This document shows, piece by piece, positions 7,667 to 15,679 of a stretch of 64,000 nucleotides of DNA. The notes under the pieces are model-generated. The model did not search any database and was not told the origin of the DNA. It worked only from the letters and a program-made list of their open reading frames with translations. Position 1 is the stretch's first letter. Each line of letters starts with the position of its first letter. The stretch covers positions 496,001 to 560,000 of the forward strand of contig NZ_CP187970.1 of NCBI RefSeq assembly GCF_049942825.1. The letters are read 5' to 3'. The DNA is from Paenibacillus_G sp049942825. GTDB taxonomy: Bacteria; Bacillota; Bacilli; Paenibacillales; NBRC-103111. Position numbers and translations under genes: made by a program.

Positions 7667-8329
7667 CTACTCCTCCTCCGACCCGCTCCGGCGCCGGGCT
7701 TCGGCCTCCTCCAGCTCATCGAGGGCCTTCTCGAGTCCGTAGTTCAGCAGCAGCGTCTTGAAGCCTTTGCCGCGGGTTTCGGCCAGCGCTTCGAGACGCT
7801 CCCGAAGATCTTTGCGGAGGTAGACGCGGTCCTTCTCGTGCGTCTCCTTGCGCTCCTTCTTCTTGAGCCGGGTCTCGAGCACCTGCAGCACCGTCTCCGC
7901 AGCGGCCTCTGCTCCGCCGGCCGAGGCGATCAGCGCGGCCGTCTCAGCGGGCGCCTCCGAAGCGGCGACGGCCAAGGCCGCACGCTGCGCCTCAGGCGCA
8001 TCCGTACCGTCCGGCGCATCGTCCGGACCGGCTGTTTCGGGCGCCTCCGGGGCGGAGACGCCGGCTGCGGACGGCTCAGCATCGGGCGCGGCATGGATGC
8101 CGGCAGCGGCGGCCAGCAGAGCGGCTTCCGCCGGCTCCTCCGAAGCGGCTACCGCCCGGGCGACCGCTTCCGACGCCAGCACCGAAGCGCTGCGGCGCTG
8201 GCGGGCAGCGGCGGTCCGCTTCGCCGGCGGTGCCGGGCTTTCGGCCGCCGGAGCAGTGTCCCCGCCGGAAGCATCGGATGCGGCGGGCGGGTCGAAGCTA
8301 ACGAGCAGTTCTTTTTTTCGGGACGGCAT
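7667..8329 (-). CDS. ParA partner protein: Ala/Pro-rich linker plus C-terminal ribbon-helix-helix
   Basis: A 220-residue protein. Residues ~1-12 are basic (MPSRKKELL). Residues ~13-150 are a low-complexity Ala/Pro/Glu/Ser-rich stretch, probably disordered. The last ~60 residues (DRVYLRKDLRERLEALAETRGKG...) look like a ribbon-helix-helix/CopG DNA-binding unit with a charged tail. ATG 8329 has AAGGAGG nine bases upstream. A TTG two codons earlier is the other option. It overlaps the end of the ParA gene by 32 bases, so the two are translationally coupled. By position it plays the ParB/Omega role of a DNA-binding partner for ParA. The function is inferred from context and no close family is recognised. 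Confidence 0.75.
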   Translation of the reverse strand: MPSRKKELLVSFDPPAASDASGGDTAPAAESPAPPAKRTAAARQRRSASVLASEAVARAVAASEEPAEAALLAAAAGIHAAPDAEPSAAGVSAPEAPETAGPDDAPDGTDAPEAQRAALAVAASEAPAETAALIASAGGAEAAAETVLQVLETRLKKKERKETHEKDRVYLRKDLRERLEALAETRGKGFKTLLLNYGLEKALDELEEAEARRRSGSEEE

Positions 8330-9113
8330 GGGCAAGAACCTCCTTGGTTAACTCAAAATAAGGTGCGACCGCCGGATGGGACCGGTCCGACCATACAGCC
8401 GGCCGGCCCTCATAGGCAGCCGCGTTCGCATAGCGGATGGACCGGGGGATTACGGTCTCGAGCAGGGGGAAGCCCTGGGCCTCGCAGTAAGCTCGCGCAG
8501 AGGCGAGCAGCTCCCCATGCAGCGTGGACCGTGAATCCACCATCGTCGCGGCGACGCCTACAATCCGCGGGGAGGAGGAGCCCTCATCCCGCAGCCCCTC
8601 GATGGCTTGGACGACGCGCTGCAGCCCTTTGACGGAGAAGGCCTCCGGCACGAAGGGCACGAGCACGCCGTCGGCCGCTTTCACCGCATTGGCTGTCAGC
8701 AGTCCCAGCGAGGGCGGGCAGTCGATCAGGATCCAATCATACTCCTTCTTTACCCGGCCGAGAGCTTCCTTCAACAGATGCAGCGGCCTTGCGTACCGGC
8801 CGGGCTGCCCGAGCACGTGGACCTCGAACCCGTTAAGCCCGTCCGAAGCGGGCGCAAGATCGAGATGATCGCTGACCGGCACAGTGATGTCGGCAAGCGG
8901 CGTGCCGTGCAGCAGCACGTCGGCGGTAGACCCGAGCTCCAGGCGGTCCGGGTCCCGCCCGAAGACCACCGCCGCATTGCCCTGCGGGTCGATATCGATA
9001 ATAAGCACTCTGGCGGGATCGGCTCCCGACGCCAGAACCGCCGCGAGGTGGGTGACGAGCGTCGTTTTGCCCACCCCTCCCTTATTCATACATACGGCAA
9101 TGACATTCCCCAT
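8298..9113 (-). CDS. ParA-family ATPase
   Basis: A 271-residue Walker-type ATPase of the ParA/Soj/MinD group. The deviant Walker A KGGVGKTT is at ~10-17, the second conserved block DIDPQGN follows (~40), and the Walker B region is DWILIDCPPSLG (~120). There is no N-terminal helix-turn-helix, so it resembles Soj or plasmid type Ib ParA rather than P1 ParA. The open frame continues far upstream, but GGGGAGAGACC before ATG 9113 fixes the start. It forms a two-gene operon with a ribbon-helix-helix protein. No parB is adjacent, so this is an orphan chromosomal ParA system rather than the origin-linked soj-spo0J. Confidence 0.9.
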   Translation of the reverse strand: MGNVIAVCMNKGGVGKTTLVTHLAAVLASGADPARVLIIDIDPQGNAAVVFGRDPDRLELGSTADVLLHGTPLADITVPVSDHLDLAPASDGLNGFEVHVLGQPGRYARPLHLLKEALGRVKKEYDWILIDCPPSLGLLTANAVKAADGVLVPFVPEAFSVKGLQRVVQAIEGLRDEGSSSPRIVGVAATMVDSRSTLHGELLASARAYCEAQGFPLLETVIPRSIRYANAAAYEGRPAVWSDRSHPAVAPYFELTKEVLAHAVPKKRTAR

Positions 9114-9165
9114 GGTCTCTCCCCGCTTACTCTCTGAGCTCCTGCAAAGAAACAAATTTGATTCC

Positions 9166-9174
9166 ATTGTATCA
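9166..9174 (-). promoter_or_regulatory. Extended -10 promoter for parA
   Basis: The minus strand reads TGATACAAT (TGn-TACAAT), 53 bases upstream of the parA start. No good -35 is visible. Confidence 0.55.
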
Positions 9175-9227
9175 CAGGGCCGGAGATCCTGGGGGAAAAT
9201 GATGGAAACGATACGGGAGCGGGGCCT

Positions 9228-9256
9228 CTGACATCTTGTCCGCTTCCTGCTATAAT
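9228..9256 (+). promoter_or_regulatory. Sigma-A promoter for tagA
   Basis: CTGACA (9228-9233), a 17-base spacer and a perfect TATAAT (9251-9256) with an upstream TGC, giving also an extended -10, lie 38 bases before the start. Confidence 0.8.
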
Positions 9257-9293
9257 AGGGGCAGATGAATTCTAGGAAAACAGGTGAAGACAG

Positions 9294-10031
9294 ATGAAGC
9301 AGACGGCGAAGGTCATGGGGGTTACGTTCTCCAAGGATACGCTCGCAGGAACACTGAAGACGGTCATCGGCCATTTGGATCATAAAGACGCGGGTTACAT
9401 GCATATCATCACGTGCAACCCGGAGATCGTCATGGCTTCGGCGCATGATGAGGAGCTGCGGAACATTCTGGGCGACGCGGGGCTGGTAACGGCTGACGGG
9501 ATCGGCATCGTGCTGGCTTCCCGGTGGCTCGGGGACCCTCTGCCGGAGCGGGTCACAGGCTTCGATATCCTGATGGGGCTGCTGGATGAGGGGGGCCGCA
9601 AAGGCTACTCGTTCTACCTGTTCGGCGCGGACCCCGAAACGAACGCCAAAGCGGCGGAGGTGATCTCCGCACGCTACCCGGGACTGCGCATTGCGGGCCG
9701 GCAGCACGGCTACTACAAGCCGGAAGAGGAAGAGCGCATCATCGGGGAGATTGCGGCGGCGAAGCCGGATATTCTCGTTGTCGCATTGGGTGCGCCGAGA
9801 GCGGAGCGGTGGCTCTACCGCAACCGCGCGAAGCTGCCCGTCCGGGCGGCTATGGGCGTCGGCGGCAGCCTGGACGTCATCGCAGGCAAGGTGAAACGCG
9901 CTCCGGTCATCTGGCAGAAGATGAATCTGGAGTGGCTGTACCGTCTGCTCTCCGAGCCTTCCCGCTGGCGCCGGCAGCTTGTGCTGCCGAAGTTCGCGGT
10001 GCGGGCGCTGTTCAGCCGGGGCCGGTCGTAA
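9294..10031 (+). CDS. tagA: WecG/TagA/CpsF-family glycosyltransferase
   Basis: A 245-residue GT26 enzyme. TagA adds ManNAc from UDP-ManNAc to undecaprenyl-PP-GlcNAc, making the linkage disaccharide of wall teichoic or teichuronic-type polymers at the inner face of the membrane. The family blocks ITCNPEIVMAS, LVTADGIGIV (with the conserved Asp), YSFYLFGADPE and LVVALGAPRAERWL, and the C-terminal PVIWQKMNLEWLYRL, are all present at the usual positions. The start follows AGGTGAAG. It stands alone between divergent parA and a terminator, so the rest of the polymer pathway must lie elsewhere. Confidence 0.93.
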   Translation: MKQTAKVMGVTFSKDTLAGTLKTVIGHLDHKDAGYMHIITCNPEIVMASAHDEELRNILGDAGLVTADGIGIVLASRWLGDPLPERVTGFDILMGLLDEGGRKGYSFYLFGADPETNAKAAEVISARYPGLRIAGRQHGYYKPEEEERIIGEIAAAKPDILVVALGAPRAERWLYRNRAKLPVRAAMGVGGSLDVIAGKVKRAPVIWQKMNLEWLYRLLSEPSRWRRQLVLPKFAVRALFSRGRS

Positions 10032-10055
10032 GGCCGCCTCACCTGCGGACGCAGC

Positions 10056-10117
10056 AGGCCCCTGTCCCCGTCCCTGACGTCTGTGCGTCGGAGGGCAGGC
10101 GGGCAGGGGCCTTTTTT
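10056..10117 (+). terminator. tagA terminator
   Basis: AGGCCCCTG (10056-10064) pairs with CAGGGGCCT (10104-10112), followed by TTTTTT. The loop itself is GC-rich. Confidence 0.8.
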
Positions 10118-10226
10118 CGAATGTCAGAAAGTAGAGCGCATGCGTGCATCATCCGGCGGAGCGGCCGGCGAGCGGCAGGATAGAGAGGAGCAGGGGGATG
10201 AACCACAGGGTGCCGGCGCTGCCGCT

Positions 10227-10847
10227 TCAGATGGGTCCTGCTGCCGGCCGGAACAAGCCCATGTAGCCGAGGCCGTATACGGAACCGACGGTGAGAAGCA
10301 CGGTCCACAGCAGGAGGGAGACGGTCATCCACAGCATAACCCAGCGCCGGGAGGAGCCGAAGGTCAGGGCGACGAGGGCGGCGAGGTCCGTACCGAGCAG
10401 GACGGGGGCGACCAGGGCCAAGCCGGGCACGCCGTACTTCTCCCAGATGCGCTTCGCCCGCGCATATTTCTTCGAGGTGCCGTGAGCGGCCCCGTCGTTC
10501 GCGTTCCCGGCCCCGCTGCCGGGAGGCGGCTCGGCCGGCAGGGCTTCACCGGCACCGGCCGCCTCGGCCTGCGGCAGGACGGCTTCCGCTTTCGCGGCCC
10601 GGCGCTCGGCCTGCCGTGCTTTGCGGCGCACGCGCCAAGCGCTGAATTCGCGGAAGAACAGCGCGAGCAGCAGCAGCGGAATCCAGTTGCCGATGAACGC
10701 CGAGAGAGCTGTGCCGGCCGGGTTCAGGCCCCAGGCGATGCCGAGCGGAATGACAACGAAGACGTCGACCCAGGGAACGGCGGCCAGCAGGAGCAAGGCG
10801 CCATAGGACCAGAAGGAGCCTCCCCCGGCGGCAATCATTTCGTACAT
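10227..10847 (-). CDS. Small multidrug export protein family (PF06695-type) membrane protein
   Basis: A 206-residue membrane protein with about four or five transmembrane segments. Two N-terminal helices contain WVDVFVVIPLGIAWGLNP, followed by a third helix. A cytoplasmic Ala/Glu/Gly-rich loop of ~55 residues (~70-125) precedes a conserved KKYGVPGLALVAPVLLGTD-like turn and two C-terminal helices. The family name is historical and transport activity is not well shown. The start has GAGGAGG at good spacing. The central low-complexity loop is longer than I would expect for the family. Confidence 0.75.
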   Translation of the reverse strand: MYEMIAAGGGSFWSYGALLLLAAVPWVDVFVVIPLGIAWGLNPAGTALSAFIGNWIPLLLLALFFREFSAWRVRRKARQAERRAAKAEAVLPQAEAAGAGEALPAEPPPGSGAGNANDGAAHGTSKKYARAKRIWEKYGVPGLALVAPVLLGTDLAALVALTFGSSRRWVMLWMTVSLLLWTVLLTVGSVYGLGYMGLFRPAAGPI

Positions 10848-10978
10848 GGGTATTCCTCCTCTGCAGGATGTCCGGCCTGCCTGTGGCGGGCCGGCCTGTG
10901 CCTGCCTTGGTTATAACGGCCGCAGACGGAGAGTGTTCCGCTTGCGGGCGTTTTCATGCTTTCTTCTAAGGGTAAGGG

Positions 10979-11019
10979 ATCCCTGCCGCAATGACAACCA
11001 CGAAAGCAGGGGATTTTTT
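10979..11019 (+). terminator. Orphan hairpin with T run upstream of recQ
   Basis: ATCCCTGC (10979-10986) pairs with GCAGGGGAT (11006-11014), with one bulge, and is followed by TTTTTT. No plus-strand gene precedes it, so it could be an attenuator in the recQ leader or the end of a small RNA. Confidence 0.4.
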
Positions 11020-11144
11020 CGGGATACGGATTTCTTGTGCGAAGGAACCCATGGAAAAGACGGTACAGCCGTTTACCCCCAGGGCCCATTTACGGTATAG
11101 TGGAGAGGAGCCTGAAGTTTGGCGGGAGGAGATTCAGCAGAAGT

Positions 11145-13229
11145 ATGTCTAACAAAAACGATTGGGATGAATGGATCAACGACATAGACAAAGAACTCAG
11201 TGAGAAGAAGCGGGAGAAGCCCGGTGATCCGGGCCCGGGCGAGCCCGAGTGGCCGTCATGGGAGCCCGATCCGCGGGACGGCGGCTTCTGGGACGATCCC
11301 CGGGGAGCGGAAGGGGGCGGAGCGCCGGGGAACGAGGGCGATCCGCGTGAAGCTTACGGGGGCGGCTTCTTGGACGAGCCGCCTTCAGGCGGGGCGCCGC
11401 GGAGGCCTTCCCGGCCGATGCGGGCGAGCGCGCCGCTGAGGCCTACGGCGACGATGGAAGACGCGCAGGAGCTGCTCCGCAAATATTACGGCTACCCGGA
11501 TTTCCGGGAGGGCCAGAAGCGGGTCATTGCGAGCGTCATCTCCGGCACCGATACGCTCGGGATCATGCCGACCGGCGGAGGCAAGTCGATCTGCTACCAG
11601 GTGCCTGCGATGCTCATGGAGGGGACGACAATCGTCGTCTCCCCGCTGATCTCGCTGATGAAGGACCAGGTGGACGGGCTCGATTCCATCGGCGTGCCGG
11701 CGACGTACCTGAACTCGACGCTGTCGTACGCCGAGGTGTCGAAGCGCATCCGCATGGCGGAGCAGGGAGAGTACAAGCTGCTCTATGTGGCGCCCGAGCG
11801 CCTGGAGTCCGAGCGCTTCCTGGAGCTGCTCTCAGGGCTGACGGTGCCGATGATCGCCGTCGACGAGGCGCACTGCGTCTCGCAGTGGGGGCATGACTTC
11901 CGTCCGAGCTACATGCGCGTCAACGAGCTCGTGAATCACCTGCCGCGGCGGCCGATTCTCGCGGCGTTCACGGCGACGGCGACCGACCAGGTGCGCGAGG
12001 ATATCGTGAAGCACCTGAAGCTTGCAGAGCCGCAGGTGTTCGTCACAGGCTTCGCGCGGACGAATCTGTCGTTCTCCGTTGTGAAGGGCGAGAACAAGCG
12101 CGACGTGCTTATGGGCTATATCCGCGAGCATGCGGACGAGGCGGGCATCATCTACGCGGCGACGCGCAAAGAGGTTGACCAGCTGTGCGAATACCTGCTG
12201 CGGCAGGGTGTGGCGGCCGGCAAATACCACGCGGGGCTGACGGATACGGAACGGGCGGACATGCAGGAGAAGTTCCTGTACGACGAAGTCCGGGTCATGG
12301 TGGCGAGCAATGCCTTCGGGATGGGGATCGACAAGTCGAACGTGCGGTATGTCATCCATTACAACATGCCGAAGAACATGGAAGCCTATTACCAGGAGGC
12401 GGGACGCGCCGGACGGGACGGGGAGCCGAGCGACTGTACGCTGCTGTTCTCGCCGCAGGATATCCATATCCAGAAGTTTCTCATCGAGCAGTCCGTCTCC
12501 GACCCGCAGCGCCAGGCGCAGGAGTACCGCAGGCTGCAGCAGATGGCGGACTACTGCCACACGCCGCAGTGCCTGCAGCGCTATATCGTCCGCTATTTCG
12601 GAGGCGAGATGGAGCAGGACTGCGGGCAGTGCTCGAACTGCGCGAGCCCGGACCTCGAGATGACGGACATTACGCTGGAGGCGCAGCAGATCTTCTCCTG
12701 CGTGCGCCGGATGCGCGAACGCTTCGGCATGACGCTGGTGGCATCGGTGCTGAAGGGCTCCCGGGCCAAAAAGGTGCTCGACATGCGCTTCGACCAGCTC
12801 AGCACCTACGGGCTCATGAAGAACCGCACGGAGAAGGACATCATCGACCGGATCCAGCTGCTCGTGGCCGAGGGTTACCTGCAGCTGACCGAAGGGCAGT
12901 ACCCTGTGCTGAAGCTGGCGCCGAAGGCCGGCGTGGTGCTCGCGGGCGAAGAGCGCGTCGTGCAGCGGGTACGGGTGAAGCCGGCCGCGCCGGCGGTCAA
13001 GGATGTGGAGAACGAGCTGTTCGACGAGCTGCGGAAGCTGCGCTCGGAGATTGCGAAGCGGGAGGGCATCCCGCCGTATATCGTATTCCCGGACAGCACG
13101 CTCCGCGAGATGTGCGGCGTGAAGCCGACGAACCCGGCGGCGATGCTGAAGATAAAGGGCGTCGGGGAAGCGAAGTTCTTCAAGTACGGCGCTTATTTTA
13201 TCGAGTTTTTCAAAGGGCTGTCGGGCTGA
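11145..13229 (+). CDS. recQ: RecQ-family ATP-dependent DNA helicase
   Basis: A 694-residue 3'-5' DNA helicase for recombination and fork repair. Residues ~1-100 are a Gly/Asp/Pro/Arg-rich, probably disordered extension not found in short RecQ proteins. The helicase core follows: motif I MPTGGGKS, motif II AVDEAHCVSQWGHDFR, motif III FTATATDQV and motif VI QEAGRAGRDG. A four-cysteine zinc site (C-H-x2-C then CGQCSNC) and a winged-helix RQC region come next, and an HRDC-type domain ends the protein (GVKPTNPAAMLKIKGVG). The start ATG 11145 has GGGAGGAG about 14 bases upstream. It lies 52 bases before an RNase H gene, with which it probably forms an operon. Confidence 0.94.
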   Translation: MSNKNDWDEWINDIDKELSEKKREKPGDPGPGEPEWPSWEPDPRDGGFWDDPRGAEGGGAPGNEGDPREAYGGGFLDEPPSGGAPRRPSRPMRASAPLRPTATMEDAQELLRKYYGYPDFREGQKRVIASVISGTDTLGIMPTGGGKSICYQVPAMLMEGTTIVVSPLISLMKDQVDGLDSIGVPATYLNSTLSYAEVSKRIRMAEQGEYKLLYVAPERLESERFLELLSGLTVPMIAVDEAHCVSQWGHDFRPSYMRVNELVNHLPRRPILAAFTATATDQVREDIVKHLKLAEPQVFVTGFARTNLSFSVVKGENKRDVLMGYIREHADEAGIIYAATRKEVDQLCEYLLRQGVAAGKYHAGLTDTERADMQEKFLYDEVRVMVASNAFGMGIDKSNVRYVIHYNMPKNMEAYYQEAGRAGRDGEPSDCTLLFSPQDIHIQKFLIEQSVSDPQRQAQEYRRLQQMADYCHTPQCLQRYIVRYFGGEMEQDCGQCSNCASPDLEMTDITLEAQQIFSCVRRMRERFGMTLVASVLKGSRAKKVLDMRFDQLSTYGLMKNRTEKDIIDRIQLLVAEGYLQLTEGQYPVLKLAPKAGVVLAGEERVVQRVRVKPAAPAVKDVENELFDELRKLRSEIAKREGIPPYIVFPDSTLREMCGVKPTNPAAMLKIKGVGEAKFFKYGAYFIEFFKGLSG

Positions 13230-13281
13230 TCCGGGGAATCCCCGGACCGGCGCGGGGCCTGGCATATAGAGGAGGAACGGC

Positions 13282-13950
13282 GTGGCGAAGTCGAAGTGGT
13301 ATGTAGTGTGGGAAGGGCGGCAGCCGGGCGTGTACAAGACCTGGGCCGAATGTCAGGCGCAGACGAACGGGTTCCCGCAGGCGAAGTTCAAGGCCTATGA
13401 GAGCGAGGCGGAGGCGAAGGCGATGCTCGCCGCCGGATGGAAGAAAGCCTTCTCCGCTGCGCAGAAGGCGGGCGCGGGAGCCTCGGGCTCCCGGAGCGGC
13501 GGGGCCCGGGCGGCAGCCGCTGCGGCGAACGCATCGGGAGCGGAGGCGGATCTCGACAGCCTGTCCGTCGACGTAGGCTGCAGCGGGAATCCGGGCATCG
13601 TGGAGTATAAGGGCGTGTATACCCGTACGGGCGAGGTGCTCTTCGAGCATGCCCCGATCTCCAAGGGGACCAATAACATGGGGGAATTCCTGGCAATCGT
13701 TCACGGGCTGGCCTATCTGAAGAAGAAGGGCAGCTCCATGACCATCTACAGCGATTCCATGACGGCCATTGCATGGGTCCGCAACAAGAAGGTGGCTTCC
13801 ACACTGGTGCGGGATGCTTCCACGAAGGAGATCTGGACGCTCGTCGACCGGGCCGAGGAGTGGATCCGCCAGAATACGTGGCCGAACAAGATTCTGAAGT
13901 GGAACACAAAGGCCTGGGGCGAGATCAAAGCCGACTATGGGCGCAAGTAG
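13282..13950 (+). CDS. rnhA: Ribonuclease H family protein with N-terminal viroplasmin-like domain
   Basis: A 222-residue type 1 RNase H that cleaves RNA in RNA:DNA hybrids. The N-terminal ~45 residues (KWYVVWEGRQPGVYKTWAEC) are the caulimovirus-viroplasmin/hybrid-binding fold. An Ala/Gly-rich linker (~60-88) leads to the catalytic domain. All four metal ligands can be placed: Asp in VDVGCSGNPG, Glu in NNMGEFLAIV, Asp in IYSDSMTA and Asp in EIKADYGRK. The start is GTG after GGAGGAA. It follows recQ closely, which suggests joint action on R-loops or hybrid intermediates (inference). Confidence 0.9.
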   Translation: MAKSKWYVVWEGRQPGVYKTWAECQAQTNGFPQAKFKAYESEAEAKAMLAAGWKKAFSAAQKAGAGASGSRSGGARAAAAAANASGAEADLDSLSVDVGCSGNPGIVEYKGVYTRTGEVLFEHAPISKGTNNMGEFLAIVHGLAYLKKKGSSMTIYSDSMTAIAWVRNKKVASTLVRDASTKEIWTLVDRAEEWIRQNTWPNKILKWNTKAWGEIKADYGRK

Positions 13951-14011
13951 GCGCAAGGGTCTGCGACCTGAGCGAACGACAAAGCCTTTAAGCGAACTGT
14001 ATAGTATTTCA

Positions 14012-14175
14012 CATTTTTTAATCGACTATTTTCGACATCATCTGGAGACTCCGTGTGTTATTATTTCTTACATAATAAGACATGGGGGCAGTGACTTTGA
14101 ATCCGTATCTGGGCACTTGGATTCAAACGAGCCAGTAGTGCAACCGACCATCTTCCCTCGGGGAAGATGGTTTTT
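14012..14175 (+). ncRNA. Candidate structured RNA: three hairpins ending in an intrinsic terminator
   Basis: Three perfect stems follow each other: TTATTAT/ATAATAA (14058-14078), TTTGAATCC/GGATTCAAA (14096-14127) and an 11-bp terminator ACCATCTTCCC/GGGAAGATGGT with TTTTT (14147-14175). A TATAGT box (14000-14005), with GACA 18 bases upstream, could start the RNA near 14012. The RNA ends 36 bases before a well-initiated 43-codon ORF, so it is either an independent small RNA or an attenuating leader. It does not match a riboswitch class I can recognise by eye. Confidence 0.5.
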
Positions 14176-14210
14176 CTATTTATACGTCAGAGGGAGGGGG
14201 GAATTAGCGT

Positions 14211-14342
14211 ATGGAAACCGTAAGAATTGAGGAAATCATCCGGCAGCTGGGTGTAGATGAGGAGAGGTTCGCGAAGTGGCAGGAGGAGATGCGGCTCACG
14301 AAGGGGACGGAGAACGGGGAGAGCGAAGCGTCGGACGGGTAG
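14211..14342 (+). CDS. Small 43-residue hypothetical protein
   Basis: The peptide begins METVRIEEIIRQLGVDEE, then an amphipathic helix ERFAKWQEEMRL and a charged tail. GGAGGGGGG about nine bases before the ATG is an excellent ribosome binding site, which argues for translation. It has no cysteines and no membrane segment. It lies just after an intrinsic terminator, so expression may require readthrough of the structured RNA upstream. I recognise no family. Confidence 0.6.
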   Translation: METVRIEEIIRQLGVDEERFAKWQEEMRLTKGTENGESEASDG

Positions 14343-14389
14343 GAGCGATCAGCCTGGGGTCCCGGTTACGCATGCGTTAATCATACATA

Positions 14390-14413
14390 AGGGCTGCCGT
14401 GATCGGCAGCCCT
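14390..14413. terminator. Hairpin between convergent genes
   Basis: A perfect 10-bp stem AGGGCTGCCG/CGGCAGCCCT with a 4-base loop separates the 43-residue ORF (+) from the flavin reductase (-). T runs are weak on both sides. Confidence 0.6.
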
Positions 14414-14444
14414 CATCTTTGTGCCCTCCGGCCCGGCGAAAAGG

Positions 14445-15059
14445 TTACTCAGGCCGTTCCAGCTCGAACAAGGAGCCGAGCCGGCTGTAAAAGTTTCCTG
14501 CCATCCGTGCCACCGGGCTGAGCTTCTCGGGATCGATGTGCCCCCGATCATCGTAGAGCTCCTCGTCGATGTGGAAGTGGACCACCCGCCCGATCAGCAG
14601 ATCGCAGGCCGGGCTGCCTTCGGTGCCGCCCAGCTCGATGGCCTGCTCGAGGACGCATTCCATCCGGATCCGCGCCTCCTGCAGGCCGGGTACGGGGATC
14701 GCCACGCTCGCCACGGGGGTCAGTCCCGCACGCTCCACTTCACTCTCTCCGGGCGGAAGGGCCGCAGCCGTCTTGTTGGCCTTCTCCACGATAGATTCAT
14801 CCGTAATATGTATGACGAAGGAGCCGGTATCGACGGCATTCCTGGCGGTATCTTTCCGCTCGCCCATCTTGCGCTGCACCGAGACGGACACCAGAGGAGG
14901 CTGGCTGGCCACGATGTTAAAGTAAGAGAAGGGGGCTGCATTGAGCACCCCTTCATTCGACAGCGTGGTCACCAGTGCGATAGGCCGGGGAACGATGCTG
15001 CCGATGAGCAGCTTGTAGTTCTCCCGGTCCGACTGCTGCTGCGGATCAATGGAAATCAA
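14445..15059 (-). CDS. Flavin reductase family protein (FMN-binding split barrel)
   Basis: A 204-residue FMN-binding protein of the flavin-reductase-like domain group. It shows the family entry IGSIVPRPIALVTTLSNEGVLNAAPFSYFN (read in short blocks) at ~20-48, SVSVQRKMGERKDTARN and HITDESIVEKAN. Such proteins supply reduced flavin or reduce quinones/iron. It is the last gene of the mhq-type operon, with its ATG overlapping the mhqD stop (ATGA). A role in keeping quinones reduced fits the context but is inferred. Confidence 0.88.
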   Translation of the reverse strand: MISIDPQQQSDRENYKLLIGSIVPRPIALVTTLSNEGVLNAAPFSYFNIVASQPPLVSVSVQRKMGERKDTARNAVDTGSFVIHITDESIVEKANKTAAALPPGESEVERAGLTPVASVAIPVPGLQEARIRMECVLEQAIELGGTEGSPACDLLIGRVVHFHIDEELYDDRGHIDPEKLSPVARMAGNFYSRLGSLFELERPE

Positions 15060-15679
15060 CGACCGTCACCCCCGCCGAAGTGCTGTGCGAACCAGCCGGC
15101 TGCCGCGGCGGCTTCCGACGGCGTCAGCTGGTGGCCGTACGATTCCCAGTGAAGGGTGACTTCGGCACCGGCACCGGACAGGAGAGCCTGCAGGTCCTCG
15201 GTCTCCTGCGGCGGACAGATCGGATCGTTCTTGCCTGCTCCAATGAAGACCGGCAGCCCGGAAGCGTCCGGTAGCTCGATGCCCCGGCGCGGCACCATCG
15301 GATGATGGAGGATCGCGCCGCGGAACGCGCGGGCATAGTGGAAGAGCAGGGAGCCGATGATGTTGGCTCCGTTGGAGTAGCCGGCCGCGACGAGATTGCT
15401 GCGGTCGAAGCCGTATTTGGCCGCCGCTTCGTCCAGGAAATCGTACACTTCTTTCGTGCGGAAGATGAGATCCTCTTCATCGAAGACGCCTTCCGCCAGA
15501 CGGCGGAAGAAGCGCGGCATGCCGTTCTCCAGGACATTGCCTCTTAAGCTGAGTACGGCCGCCCCGGGCGCGATGCGCCCGGCGAGACCCAGCAGGTCGT
15601 GCTCCGTACCGCCGGTGCCGTGAAAAAGCACCAGGGTCGGTGCCTCCGGCCGGCTGCCTTGCTGATAAATATGCCTCAT
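15056..15679 (-). CDS. mhqD: Alpha/beta hydrolase, MhqD-like carboxylesterase
   Basis: A 207-residue serine hydrolase. The nucleophile elbow is GYSNG (AAGYSNGANIIG), the acid is probably the Asp of GKNDPICPP and the catalytic His is in ESYGHQLT. The oxyanion-loop motif is LFHGTGG near the N-terminus. In Bacillus subtilis MhqD belongs to the MhqR regulon induced by methylhydroquinone and catechol. It overlaps both neighbours by ATGA, so the three genes are translationally coupled. Confidence 0.9.
   Translation of the reverse strand: MRHIYQQGSRPEAPTLVLFHGTGGTEHDLLGLAGRIAPGAAVLSLRGNVLENGMPRFFRRLAEGVFDEEDLIFRTKEVYDFLDEAAAKYGFDRSNLVAAGYSNGANIIGSLLFHYARAFRGAILHHPMVPRRGIELPDASGLPVFIGAGKNDPICPPQETEDLQALLSGAGAEVTLHWESYGHQLTPSEAAAAAGWFAQHFGGGDGR

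Noticed and set aside
8298..9707. ParA frame extended to 9707 (469 codons)
   Set aside because: The extra ~200 residues would read through the divergent tagA gene and its promoter; the ParA fold and a good ribosome binding site start at 9113.
11832..13337. 501-codon minus-strand frame opposite recQ
   Set aside because: It is antisense to a well-supported helicase, with His/Arg/Leu-rich composition typical of shadow frames in GC-rich DNA.
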